Shown here one piece after another: positions 35,179 to 46,060 of a stretch of 64,000 nucleotides of DNA. Location of the stretch: positions 487,499-551,498 of the forward strand of contig MU270030.1 in NCBI GenBank assembly GCA_021432635.1, written 5' to 3'. Below the pieces are notes generated by a model. That model was not told the DNA's origin, did not search any database, and saw nothing but the letters and a program-made list of their open reading frames with translations. Position numbers and translations under genes: made by a program. Every line of letters starts with the position of its first letter. The first letter of the stretch is position 1. The stretch comes from Thozetella sp. PMI_491. Its lineage: Eukaryota > Ascomycota > Sordariomycetes > Chaetosphaeriales > Chaetosphaeriaceae.

Positions 35179-36522
35179 ATGGCGGAACTTCTCTACGACC
35201 TGCTCTCCACCTCGGGAGGCCCGTCCCAAGCGGTAGCTGACCCAAGCTCCTTGGAATATCTCAAGACCTTGGCCGCCCAGCCGCTTGCTTCACTCGAGTC
35301 TAGCGAGCCGCAGGCCCTCTCCCAATCCTCTCACACTCTCCTCCTCTCCCTCCAGGCCCTCTCCAAGAAGTCGCACAAGCCCATCATAGAATCGGCCGCG
35401 CACCATGCCACTCTCCACAAATCCCTACCAGCCCTGGCCGCCAGCACGGCCGAGCTGCGCAACGCGATCCCCCGGCTGGACAATGAAGCTGTGCGTTTCT
35501 CAACCACCTACAACAAGAGCGGTGAAAATGACGTGCTCGCGCGGCGGAAGAAGGCCTTGCTTCTGGCCCGCAACGTCGAGCGCTTGGTCGACGTCCTGGA
35601 GCTGCCAACTCTGCTGTCAACCGCCATATCTACTGCGCCTGTTAACTACGCCTCGGCCCTAGACCTCAATGGCCATATCCGGCGCCTCCATAACCTCTAC
35701 CCGCAGTCGCCGCTCGTCGCCTCTATCGCGACTCAGGCCGATGAGCACATGCGCACTATGGCCACTAACCTCATCCTGTCGCTGAAAGCCCCCGGTCTCA
35801 AGCTGGCCGCCTCGCTCCGCACCATCTCATGGCTACGACGTATCCTACCAGACCTCGAGAGCGCTGCAGCGCCGGGCAAGGGCAGCCAGGAGGCACAAGA
35901 GCGTGTACTCGGCGCCCTTTTTCTCGTGTGCCGTCTCGCGACCCTCATGAACATGCTGCACGCGTTGGAACCGCTGCGGGAGCTGGCGGACCAGGAGCGG
36001 GCGCGACAAAAGAGCCTCGGAAGTGGCAACGCGTGGAGCGGCGGCCAGCAGACCGAGCGATACCTCAAGCGGTACATTGAGATCTTTCGCGAGCAGAGCT
36101 TCGCCATCGTGTCGATGTTTAAGAGCATCTTCCCGGCGGTGGGTGCTGATGGCCCGCACCCTCCCGACAGGTCGGTAAACGGGGATTCAGCAGGGCGTGC
36201 CGAGGACCGGGATGCGTTGGAACCCCTCCCTCCGGCGTTAGCGACTTTCCCCCTCTATCTGGTAGACATGCTGTTGGAAACCCTCCGGCTGTACCTCCCG
36301 ACAGTGAAGGACCAGGCATCGCGGGACAGCCTTCTGACACAGGTTCTGTACTGTGCAGGAAGTCTGGGGCGTCTAGGGGGCGATTTTGGACTCTTCCTGG
36401 CTGGACTAGATGTAGGGAGCGAGGCCGAGGAAGAATGGGTCGAGGTCGTCAAGCGGCATCGCCTGCTTGCCGGACGGCTGGAGTCCATCGTTGGGGATCC
36501 AAAGGAGAAGGTTTCAAAATAG
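35179..36522 (+). CDS. COG8: Conserved oligomeric Golgi complex subunit 8
   Basis: Single exon, 447 aa. The Dor1/COG8 family core is evident: LEYLKTLAAQPLASLESSEPQ near the N-terminus, RLDNEAVRF, and the long helical middle with NVERLVDVLELPTLLSTAI, LDLNGHIRRLHNLYPQSPLVASI and RYLKRYIEIFREQSFAIVSMFKSIFP. COG8 joins the lobe B subcomplex with COG5-7 in retrograde intra-Golgi tethering. It is shorter than metazoan and yeast COG8 (about 600 aa), in line with the short Dor1 core. No intron is needed. Confidence 0.92.
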   Translation: MAELLYDLLSTSGGPSQAVADPSSLEYLKTLAAQPLASLESSEPQALSQSSHTLLLSLQALSKKSHKPIIESAAHHATLHKSLPALAASTAELRNAIPRLDNEAVRFSTTYNKSGENDVLARRKKALLLARNVERLVDVLELPTLLSTAISTAPVNYASALDLNGHIRRLHNLYPQSPLVASIATQADEHMRTMATNLILSLKAPGLKLAASLRTISWLRRILPDLESAAAPGKGSQEAQERVLGALFLVCRLATLMNMLHALEPLRELADQERARQKSLGSGNAWSGGQQTERYLKRYIEIFREQSFAIVSMFKSIFPAVGADGPHPPDRSVNGDSAGRAEDRDALEPLPPALATFPLYLVDMLLETLRLYLPTVKDQASRDSLLTQVLYCAGSLGRLGGDFGLFLAGLDVGSEAEEEWVEVVKRHRLLAGRLESIVGDPKEKVSK

Positions 36523-38200
36523 ACTCAAGGCATAAACGGGAGACGCACAGAGGTAGAAGGCCTGCATTTGGCGGCTGCTATACCGGTTTAGGATGCGAAT
36601 AAGCCTGTGAACAAGTCGGTCCTTCCATCCGTTGGTTCCGAGTCTCACGATATTAATGACCAGATAGGCCTGAACATCAAGTGGCAGGTTGAACAAGCTA
36701 CTGAATTTCAGCAGAACTAAAGCCTCTCGAAGACTTGAGGTGTGGTGCCGGCAAAAGAGACCCAATTTGTGGATTGTTTACTTGAATAAGGGGCTGTGGT
36801 CCGAAGCAACGCGTGTGGGGCGAATGTTTCTCGCACGCTACGTCCAGGCAGAGACCATCCCTTCCTGACCTGAAGAGAGTGCAGCATGGGAAAGGCAAGG
36901 TGCAAGACCCGGCGGCGTGAACCTACTGTGCTCCCACTGTGCCCTTTCGTTTGGGATAGGGGTAAAGAAGTTGCAACAAATGCACCAATCATCGCATTCT
37001 TGTGGCACCCAAGGCTTACCACCGAGCCGCGCGAGTAAGCAAACGAAGAGGAAGGAAGGACGCCTGACTGTAAGATGGATGCTATGTATCCTATCGATTT
37101 TCACCAGGCGCAATGCTCCCGCGGCGGAGCTGTACTGTTGCCCAGCTGCCTCGGCGTGCTTTGGGCAGCAAAGCACAAACGGACCAACATACGACCTAGG
37201 ATTACGGACAGCAACATTGGACTGGAAACCACTGGTCCAAAAGATAATCCATACGGCGGGTCGGGCGACTCCCTGCTGAGACCTAGAGCTCGGGCAAGTC
37301 GCATCTGGGCAACAAGACGCCTTCGCAGTCCACTAGCGGGACAGCACGTGGGCCGCGTGACCAAGAGCATGGTGCTCACCTGCGCAGGGGCTGGCGGGAA
37401 CGTCTCCGTACCAGCCCAACCCGGGAGGCGATGGTTGACCCAAGGCGCACACATGCCTCACCCGTAGCCGCCTAGGCAGTGGAAGGGCCGGGAATGTGTC
37501 TCTTTTGCAGAGTCTGGCAAACCCTCTGCCTCGTGCCCACATGCTAGTTTAAGCCTTGACTGAGGCCTTGTGATCCCTTTTGTAACGACACCCCCCAACC
37601 GTGACCTGCCGAGCCGGACGGACGCTACATAAAATTTACCGACCAAGTACCGCAGGTCCCGTAGTCGAATGCAAAAAGAGACATTGGATGGAAGGACAAG
37701 AAACGGCCTAGGTCGAGGTCGAGGTCGAGGACTAAGACGGGACTCGGAGACGCGGCCCCTGATTGGACGGGCGTGCGGGTACCCGCGGAGCAAAACGGAG
37801 AGATTTACTACGTAGAATGGCCGGCCTCGCAGCGCAGGCGACCCAGGAATTTTTTTTTAGCTCTGCATTCGTTTAGCTTGCCGCTCCCCTGTCAATGCGG
37901 TCACCGTTTGAATGCTTCGAGGCTCATTGGGCAGAGCACACACCAAACCATCACCAGCCCCGATGCTGCCGGGCATGCCTTTTGCTTGCTCGTCGAACTG
38001 ACTCACCAGCATCTCCGCCAAGCCCTGTGTCTCACTGGCCCGCTCTTTTTCGTTGAAGAGATATCAGGCGGAATATGGACGGCGGCCGTCACGAGAGCCT
38101 TGTCTTTGAGCTCCATCCCATCCGTCGTAACCTCCACTGAGGAACCCCAAACACCGGGCAAAACCCCCCCAAGACACGACCTTGCGGCCACCACACCACC
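36523..38200. other. Intergenic 1.7 kb
   Basis: Contains a short GGTCGA tandem repeat near 37711-37730. No gene is supported; open frames are short and overlapping. Confidence 0.45.
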
Positions 38201-39362
38201 ATGTCGGATGGCCGTCGCCAAGGCCAACAGAAGTCCAAGTCCAGTTCGTCGTCCCTCCCCCCCTAGACGCCCTCTCCCCACACGGAACCCCAAGGCTGAC
38301 CTCCCCCCCCTCCCAGCATTTCACTTCGTCGCAGGACTCGGCTCCGGCGTGTCCTCCGCCCTCCTCCTCCAACCCTTCGACCTGCTCAAGACCCGCGTGC
38401 AGCAGCAGCGACACGGCTCCCACCCGTTCCGCGCCGCCGTCGCCGAGCTGCGCAATGCCCCGAACCTTGTAACCGCCCTGTGGCGTGGTGCCGTGCCGTC
38501 CGCCCTCCGGACCGGCTTCGGCAGCGCCATCTACTTCACGAGCTTGAATGCGATCCGCCAGAACGCCGCCCGCATGCCGGTGCTGGGTGCCGCACCCAGC
38601 CTTCCCGTCCTACCGAGCCAGCTGCCGGCCGCCACGGCTGTTGGTGGGAAAGCCGGCGACGAGCTCGCGTCCATCCCCCCGGCGGCAGCGGCAGTGTCAC
38701 GGCCCAAGGGCCAGCGGCACTCGTCCTCGCTCGTCAAGCTCTCCAATACTGGCAACTTGCTCACGGGCGCAGTGGCGCGCGCTTTTGCCGGCTTCATCCT
38801 CATGCCCATGACGGTCATCAAGGTGCGGTACGAGAGTAGTATGTACCACTACCGGTCCATCGCCGACGCGGCCCGCGGCATTGTCGCGCAGGAAGGCTTC
38901 AAGGGCTTCTTCGCCGGCTTCGGCGCCACTGCTATCCGTGACGCTCCTTATGCAGGTCTCTACGTAGTCTTCTACGAGCAGTCTAAGAAGCGTCTCTCGG
39001 CCTTATACGGTGGCCCGTCTGACGACGCCTCCGCCGCGGGCACCGGCCCCATGGGCGTGTCCCGCGCAGCCAGCATTAACTTCATGTCGGGCGTGGTGGG
39101 CAGCACCATCGCCACGGCGCTGACGAATCCGTTCGACGCTGTCAAGACGCGCATCCAGCTGCAGCCGGACCAGTACCGCAACATGGTGCATGCGCTGCGG
39201 CGCATGGTGGGTGAGGAGGGCTTCCGCGCCCTATGGGATGGGTTAGCGCTGCGCATGAGCCGCAAGGCTCTGAGCTCTGCCCTGGCCTGGACCGTGTACG
39301 AGGAGCTGATTCGTCGGGCCGAGACCACTTGGAGCAATGCAGCCGCCCGGGAAGTCTTGTGA
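38201..39362 (+). CDS. HEM25: Mitochondrial glycine carrier HEM25 (SLC25A38 homologue)
   Basis: I model two exons, 38201-38243 and 38317-39362, giving 362 aa. The ATG at 38201 has a strong context (CCACCATG) and splicing produces a Ser-rich N-terminus followed by [12 protein letters not shown], as I recall from related fungal proteins. Its intron has a GTTCGT donor, a CTGAC branch-like word and a polypyrimidine acceptor. The unspliced alternative starts at 38208 and gives 384 aa. Three carrier repeats are seen: [18 protein letters not shown] and NPFDAVKTR. The second lacks the acidic residue, a trait of SLC25A38. HEM25 imports glycine for 5-aminolevulinate synthesis, the first step of heme. 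A long insert separates repeats 1 and 2. Confidence 0.9.
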
Positions 39363-40122
39363 GAAGCACGCCTCATCATGGAGGCTCTGCCCTGCCCGGC
39401 GACGTCGGTGTAACATATACCTGTGAAAAAAAGGGGCATTGCTGGTTTGCCCCGTGTACATACATGCCCATTTCAGCTCAGCTGCGCTCGCCACTGTACG
39501 ATATTTACAAAACGGAGCAAGGGAATAGCGGCGTTCAGGTAGAAGGTGACTTAAAAACTTGTGCTTGTATGATTTAGGAGCTGAGAAGAGGGAGTATTAG
39601 TTACTGGACTCAGTACCTTTAGCTGACCGTCGCGGTTCGAGGAACGGCCGGTGGGACTAGCAAACACGGTCGATATCAAGAGAGATACCCAACTCGGCTC
39701 ATAAACAAGATAGTCATTGCCTCATGTTCATTCTTTCGTGGCCCTCGACCTCAGTCTCGGGTCCTCCCCTCGTCCCCCTTCGTCACGGTCCCACCCCCTG
39801 TGCCACTTTCGCGCGCCGATTGCTTGCGAGATCAGACACCGTAGGTAGAGCCCAAAGAAACGGTGTCAGCGAAACAACCAGTTCAGATCCTACCCAGAGA
39901 AAAATAAAAGACCATGATAAACCTTGAACAAGAATGAGAGACGGGTGCCAAAGATATCAACCAAGTATGTAAGACGAAGGGTATCCAAGCATCGCATCGC
40001 ACCAACGTCATCTTTCGTCTCTGCTCCACGCGCGGAGATCCCATGCAGCAGATTGCCTTCCTGGGATCTCAACGGGGTCATGAGGGTTGCGTTTTGTTCT
40101 TCGTTGTTGGGCTGGTCTTTCG
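39363..40122. other. Convergent intergenic spacer
   Basis: 3'-3' spacer between HEM25 and the coiled-coil gene. Nothing coding is supported. Confidence 0.45.
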
Positions 40123-41442
40123 TTACGCGGGCCGGCCGCCGGCCAGGTACATGAGGAGACCGGGGGACTTGCTGCGGCGGCGCTCCTTCTTGCGCACCCA
40201 CTCGAACTCTTCATCTGTCTTGAGGTGGCGGTGCTTCTTGGGCGCGTCAATCTCGAGCACGACCTTGTCCTCATGGTGCTTCTTCTGGACCTGGACCTGG
40301 ACGAGCCGGATCTGGCGCGTGTGCTCCCAGAGCATGTCCTGCTCCCACTCGGGCACCCAGCGCTTGATGAGAATGTAGTTGGGATCCTGTGTGCGCCTCT
40401 TATCAGCAAAGAAATAACTGCGTGTGGTGTAGGGAGGAGCGCTGCTCACCATATCATACTCGAAGTCGATCTTGTAATAGATGAGCGTCTGAATCTCGAG
40501 GTGACGCAGCGCCATGCGGGTATAGGTGGGGCGAGCGATCTGGCTCTCCTCCTCCTTCTTCTTTTTCTTCTTCTCCTCGTCTTCCTTCTTAATCTTCTTC
40601 TTCTCTAGGATGGCCTCGATGTCCTTCTCGTCGACGCCGCTGGCGAGCAGATCGGCGCGGAGGCGGTCTTGATACTCCTTGTCGCGACGCTCCTTCTCGC
40701 GGCGCTCCTTTTCGATTCGCTCGGCCTCCTTGGCCTTCCACTCGCGGACAGCCTCCTCCTTCATGCGCTTGCGCTCGTCCTCCTCCTCGGCGGCGCGCTT
40801 CTCTTCCTCGAGCTTCTTGAGCTCAATCTCCTTGCGGATGCGCTTCTCCTTCTCGTCCATATCCTTCTTGGAGCGGATTTCGTCAAGCTCCTTCTTGGCT
40901 CGCTGGAGATCGACCTCCTCCCGGTAGCGCTTCTCGCGCTCGCGCACCTTCTCCTCACGCTCCCTGTCGGTGCGTTCCGAGGCGTTGGACATCTTGAGCC
41001 GCTGCAGTTCCTCGCGCGCCCGTTCAAGCTCCCATTTGTCGCGCGCCCCATCTATGTCGCTGTGGCCACTGCTCGAGGCCCGGCTGTGGACGTGCGAGTG
41101 GGACCGGTGCCGCCGGCGGCGGTGGTGATGCGACTCGTCGCTGTAGTCGTCGCTGTCGGACCGGTCGTTGTAGATCTCGTTTCGGATCACGACGGGCGCC
41201 AGCTGCTGCTGCGGGGGGGGCGGGTGGCGCTCGGGCGGCGAGGAGCGGCGCTCACGAGAGCGGGAGCGGGTGGTGACGACGGTGCGCTCCGGCTGGAGCA
41301 TGACGGGCCCGGCGCGGTAGCCCGAGTAGCGAGGCTCCCGCACGGTCTGAACATAGTGCTGGGGAGGGGGCCGGCGCGGGGAGGGGGCGCGCACATGGCG
41401 GACCTGGACGTCGACCTCGTCGTCGCTGTAGTAGGAGCTCAT
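40123..41442 (-). CDS. Charged coiled-coil protein of unknown function
   Basis: Exons 40450-41442 and 40123-40386 (418 aa spliced) with a 63-nt intron at 40387-40449. The intron has no in-frame stop, so an unspliced message would read through to 439 aa. The N-terminal ~110 residues are Arg/Pro/Ser-rich (VRHVRAPSPRRPPPQ) with a His/Arg cluster. Residues ~130-300 are a strongly charged helix of Glu/Lys/Arg heptads. The C-terminal domain (YTRMALRHLEIQTLIYYKIDFEYDM... NYILIKRWVPEWEQDMLWEHTR) is compact and looks conserved. I do not recognise a named family; the RS/coiled-coil make-up hints at RNA-binding or scaffold roles, but that is inference. Confidence 0.75.
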   Translation of the reverse strand: MSSYYSDDEVDVQVRHVRAPSPRRPPPQHYVQTVREPRYSGYRAGPVMLQPERTVVTTRSRSRERRSSPPERHPPPPQQQLAPVVIRNEIYNDRSDSDDYSDESHHHRRRRHRSHSHVHSRASSSGHSDIDGARDKWELERAREELQRLKMSNASERTDREREEKVREREKRYREEVDLQRAKKELDEIRSKKDMDEKEKRIRKEIELKKLEEEKRAAEEEDERKRMKEEAVREWKAKEAERIEKERREKERRDKEYQDRLRADLLASGVDEKDIEAILEKKKIKKEDEEKKKKKKEEESQIARPTYTRMALRHLEIQTLIYYKIDFEYDMVSSAPPYTTRSYFFADKRRTQDPNYILIKRWVPEWEQDMLWEHTRQIRLVQVQVQKKHHEDKVVLEIDAPKKHRHLKTDEEFEWVRKKERRRSKSPGLLMYLAGGRPA

Positions 41443-43658
41443 GGTGGAAGCAGGAGCCTTGCAGGTTCTGTGCTGTGGACTGGCAGGATGAAGGGGGGGG
41501 GGGGAGAGGGAGAGGGAGAGGGACGCTTGTAGACCCTGCTCTCGCCTTCACGATGCTCTTCGTCGAAGCTCACACGACCAGGGCACAGAAGGTATAATAA
41601 CCGTGTCCCGGCCTGGACTAGTGAAGATTTTTTATCTCTGTGTGAGACGTTCGGTGACTGTGACAAGGTGCACTTGAAGGGGGGGGTCAGAAGGGAAAGG
41701 ATGTCAGCCAGGCGGGGTGACCCACCATTTATTCGACCCTAGGTTGGGTCCGGTCCCAGAAAAGAGAGGAGCGGCGGTCAGAGGAGGGGCGAGTCGACAG
41801 CGCGACCGGGGGGGGAGGGGGGTGGAAAGAGACTGAAGGGAGCCCGTCCTCCGTTCCTCGTACCCTCACGCGGCGCCCATAGGCGGGCAGGTACTTGGGC
41901 CCCTCCTCCCATACATGAGACCAACATCTGACGGACCGGCGGCATGTGCCACTGGGATGCCGAAGTACCCCTCCGCCATAATTTGTCGACGGAGGACCTT
42001 GGAGGGAAGGGGGAGGAAGGGTGGCAGAGGGGAGGGGTCGCCGCCATGCCGACATGCAGCCCGTCGCTGGGACGGCGTGCTGGTTGGCCAGAGAGCGCTT
42101 CCTGGCCGCCCCGAGGTCCACTAGGGCTGTAAGCGGCATGATGGCCTGAGGGGGGGTTCCGGCCCAATGAGTGGTGGTTGGGGCCTAGGGGAGCCCGCTG
42201 GCGACATTAGCTACGAGAATAAGGAGCCAGGAGCCGGACGAGACGGCGGAGACGAGGGTGCTTTGGGTGGGAGGCTGGCGCACCGTCCGCCCGCGCAGCT
42301 GCAGGGTGGGGAGGTTACCCGACTCGGGTTGGAGGGGGCTAAGGAGCAGCTGAACGCTGGCGTAATATGGCTTCGTCGCCCACGGTCTCGACGATCGGGA
42401 ATCGAGATTCCTTCAGACCGCCGACCCCCCTCCTGCAGCTCTCCCATCTCCTAGTGCCAACCTTGCTCGATCGAGCTTGCGCACGTCTGTCTCCCTTGTT
42501 CCCCGTCTCTATCCCCTCCGCTTCGTCACTTGCTGTATCCGGTGAGTGATGCACGGCGCACAGTGTGAGTGGCCGTTGCTTGGGTGCTCGCGGGGCGGCC
42601 GGACCAGCCACCAGGCGGCTGCGTAATAATAAACGCCCGAACCCTGTCCAGCGGTGGGAGCCGCAATCGGTATCGATGCGTACTACATAGGGCTGCCGGC
42701 TTTGGGAGTGAGGGGCTTTTCCCTTGCTAGGGAGTTGCACTGGGGGGGTGGAACCCGCTGCCCCCCGTGTGCCCACGGGCAGCTGCTCCATTGGAGCCCC
42801 GCTATTGAGCGAGGGTCACGCAGTAACGGCGGGGGTACTTCTTTCGCGTCAGCCAATCTCGGAGGTGGTGAAGACCTCTAGGCAGTAGCGTTTTGTCCGG
42901 TGGGTGCGGAGCCGCTTTCCCACTGAATGTAGGCAACATTGATGCAAATGGGCAAAAACGGGGAGAAAAGGGAAAAAAGAAAAAAGAGGGTTCCTCAACG
43001 GCCAGGCGCCTAACGCCCACCATAGCACGAAAGTTAGGACGCTCCAAGGCCCCTCCCCCCCGCAGAGCCCTGAGAAACGCTCTTGTTCTGGGCCTGGGCC
43101 TAGGCCGGCGAGTGGCCGAAGCTTCGGTCCTGCTACCAGCGGCAAGTTGAAACGAAACAAGTCCAGCCTTGTCTGACAACTTTGGTATAGCATGCTTCTT
43201 GGAACGACCCGAAGGATTCGCTTAGCACAGAGGGGGGCCAAGAATGACAGAAATAGGACCGGGTGGCGTAGGCCCTGGCCACGACGACTATGCGATCAAA
43301 CGGAAGCTGCGAGATGACGAACTTGATATTCATTCAGTGGCTACCATGACATCCCCACTCATTCTTTGTTGGCCGTTTTTCCTTCGCCGAGTTGGGCCTC
43401 TTCGACCACCAACGGCCGCCTGCCCAGCGAGGCACCTCTCCCTGAGGGCCGGCAGCCTCGGCCCATCCCGTTTCATGCCATCCACACCACGGGCGCTTCC
43501 CTGCCCAAAGGCTGATCGAGAGTTCACCGCCGTTGACAGAGCCGCTGCAGGTCACGCGCCCTGTCCGGCAGCCCGGGTAGAGCCAATCTGACAAGCCTCG
43601 AATCACGGCCCAGAGATGCAGGCCCACACGTTGATTTGTCGTCAGGCGCCGGCGGCCC
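41443..43658. other. Intergenic 2.2 kb, G-rich
   Basis: Begins with a polypurine tract at 41493-41523 (C/T-rich on the gene strand), which is likely part of the leader of the coiled-coil gene. The rest is G-rich with several short G runs (about 41808, 41820 and 42150). No gene is supported. Confidence 0.45.
41493..41523 (+). repeat. Homopurine tract: G12 followed by AGAGGG repeats
   Basis: Twelve G at 41493-41504 are followed by AGAGGG units. On the minus strand this is a pyrimidine tract about 50 bp upstream of the coiled-coil gene start, where fungal CT-rich promoter elements commonly sit. Confidence 0.85.
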
Positions 43659-44174
43659 TCACGACTGGCCGCCACGCAGCATCTTCTCGATGTGCTCCTG
43701 GCTGTTCTTGGCCGTCATCTCCAGATAGTGGAGCTTCTTGCCCAACGTCTCGATGTCCGTCTCTAGATCCTTGACCTGGCCGCCGAGCTTCGTCTGCAGC
43801 TTTGGCGCCGGTATCTGGACGAACCTGCAGATAGATCAGTAACCGCCGTCGTCCATGCGGCCGAGAGCCGGCCGGTGAATCAAGAGGGAATAGGGAAGAG
43901 GCTGGTGGGGGACGACGGACATCTTGCCAACCCCCTCGTAGACGGGCGTGCTTGCCGGCAGCGATGAGATCTCGTTCTGCGTGAGCTGAGCCAAGCGCAC
44001 CTCCCGCTGCTTTCCCGTAAGCTGGGTCCGCGCGAGACCTATCTGCTGCTGTGCTGCGATCGACTGTGCCTCGATTTCTCTCACCAGCTGCGATCGTATT
44101 AGCCCTGAAGGTTAGGGGGCGAACCAGGCGAGAGTAGCACCCACCTTCTGGAGCGCCTCGTTTGATATCGACAT
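43659..44174 (-). CDS. PFD1: Prefoldin subunit 1
   Basis: Three exons, 44145-44174, 43921-44087 and 43659-43824, giving 120 aa. The spliced protein starts MSISNEALQK and continues LVREIEAQSIAAQQQIGLAR, then LPASTPVYEGVGKMF, the beta-hairpin signature of beta-class prefoldins, and ends KKLHYLEMTAKNSQEHIEKML. Length and order match prefoldin 1 (about 110-125 aa). Prefoldin delivers nascent actin and tubulin to CCT. The second intron has a GTCCGT donor. Confidence 0.9.
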
Positions 44175-44781
44175 CTTGCACGTAGTTCGCTAGGGCTTTC
44201 GCCTGAACAGACTGAGTCACTGGATTTGGTTGCTGCAGCGTCGAGCTGGGCCAGATATCAGGGGCAGCACCAGCAGATGAGGGGGGTAGGAGTCGCTTGT
44301 GATATGCTTGCGATGCCTAAAGGCGGAAACGCTAGCTCTAGAAATTTGAGTGGGAGCCTCCACAGTGCCAGATCCTATTCCGCACATGGCCTACTACCAC
44401 AGCTCGCCTCTCGACGGAGTAAACACGGAATAGGGGGGGGAGCTGTGAGGACCTGAGATGGATATTAAACACAAACCCGAAATACGAGATGCGCATGGGA
44501 AGTGTAGAACCTCCTATTTCACACCGCTTTCTACGAACAAATAACATGGCCCATCTAATGACCAGCCGCCGTCTATGATTCCATCTTGGCGAATGCCCTG
44601 CTTCGTGTCGCATATTATTCGGTTGCACCTCGCATCCGCAGGCTTTCCTGACCAAATAACTCTGCGTATGCCCATATAACTTACTATGTTCGAACGCATA
44701 ATATAAATTGGGTTCTTCTTGATCGTCGAAGCCGTCCCCGTTTCCCCTCAAGCCTTGCCCCGCGTCACAAAAAAGTACAGC
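44175..44781. other. Intergenic 0.6 kb
   Basis: Promoter of prefoldin 1 and 3' end of the ceramidase gene. No gene or repeat is seen. Confidence 0.45.
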
Positions 44782-46060
44782 CTACTGCCTCTTCTTCGAT
44801 CCGTCCTTCCGTGCACCAGATGGTCTCGGGACGACTTCGGGAACAGATGTGAAGAAGGACGGCCAGTGTAGCATGTACTCGTGTTCGCTGCCGTCCAGGA
44901 CCCGGACGAGCCACACTCGCCAGAGAATCAGGTAGTAAGCTGTCTTGGTTAGCGGAACGAATGTTTCTGGCGTCCGAGCAATAGTGTTCAGCGCATCACG
45001 TACCACCTATCACAAGTGTCAGTGTCATTTCCTGGCAATTTCCAAGACGAGAGTGCATGACTCACCTATTCCAGTCAAGATGTGCCACCAGCCGTGGCCC
45101 TCGAGGACTACGGCCCATGGTAGTTGGAGAAAGTCGCGCGCCGCGATGAGCTGGCGACAGAAGATATTATCCATGTTCCAGATGAAGAACCCTGCAAGGA
45201 ACGTCAAGATGCCTACAATATGCCGGAGTCAATAAAGGCCACAGAAACTCGACAAGACACGTGCGACCGCTCACCAGTTGCTGCCAGATGCCACATTGTT
45301 GTCATAATCTGGTCAGCCTCTTCCGGGTTCCGCTTGCGCAGGGTCGGGCGCAGCGTGTATTCCATGATGTACATGCCGCGGAAGATAGTCGTAGCCGTGA
45401 GCAGGCCGTAGGCGACCTGGTGGAACACGGGGTCCTTGGCATGGAGATAGTAGGCCTGGGAGAGCTTCGTCAGTGCTAGGTCCGTCCGGGAGAGTCTAGG
45501 AGGGAGCGACTAAGAGTACGCACTGTGATGCCACCGGCGATCAAGACCATCAGTCCCCAGACCAACACTTGCCCCCAGAACGGTCTCTTGTACGAGAAGG
45601 TGACAAAACACATGATGCACACCGTGTATATCATGGGCAGCTCGTCAGCTAGCTGCATCGAGTCTACGGGACCGGATTAGCGACCCAGGGCGGGCAGAAC
45701 GTTTCCTCGCAGGGACAGGTACAGACAGTAGAGGGTGGCATGGAAGGCCATGGACCCGAACCCGACGACCATGTAGCCCAGGAAAGCGAGGATGAAGACG
45801 GGCGAGTGACCGTAGGCGAGCACATTGCGAATCCCCTTCGCCCCCAGGTACAGGAACGTGACATTTGTAACCGTGTTGATGAGCTCTGCGCAGTAGTAGC
45901 TGATGTTGTAGTCCTACGCTAGCATGAGTGACACGATGCCTCGGGCGGCTGCAGAATAGGAGGGCCGTACCTCTTCGCACCAGTTTAACGTGGATGTGTG
46001 CGGGCCCCAGTAGCCGTCACGGGCCTCCCGGTAGGGGAATTGGAGAAGCGAAGCTGACAT
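44782..46060 (-). CDS. Alkaline ceramidase (YPC1/YDC1-type)
   Basis: Six exons: 45971-46060, 45727-45913, 45524-45663, 45275-45455, 45066-45212, 44782-44939, giving 300 aa. Signatures: GYWGPHTSTLNWCEEDYNIS (N-terminal catalytic/metal site), FHATLYYSMQLADELPMIY, and HGWWHILTG with its HxxxH motif near the C-terminus. Seven hydrophobic stretches fit the membrane-embedded zinc-dependent family. It hydrolyses ceramide or phytoceramide in the ER to sphingoid base and fatty acid. Two donors are unusual (GTCTGT). The last intron (44940-45065) is open in another frame, but only splicing at the AAGACAG acceptor gives the family-typical AYYLILWRVWLVRVLDG. Confidence 0.92.

Noticed and set aside
37187-37196. 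ACATACGACC, resembling the start of fungal 5S rRNA
   Set aside because: The match stops after ten bases; the rest of 5S rRNA is absent.
38208-38316. HEM25 start at 38208 with no intron
   Set aside because: Gives a Pro/Arg-rich leader not seen in carriers, has a weaker context and lies behind a stronger ATG; the spliced form matches the family better.
44940-45006. Open frame that reads on from the last ceramidase intron
   Set aside because: The peptide does not fit ceramidases, whereas the AAGACAG acceptor restores the conserved AYYLILW block in frame.
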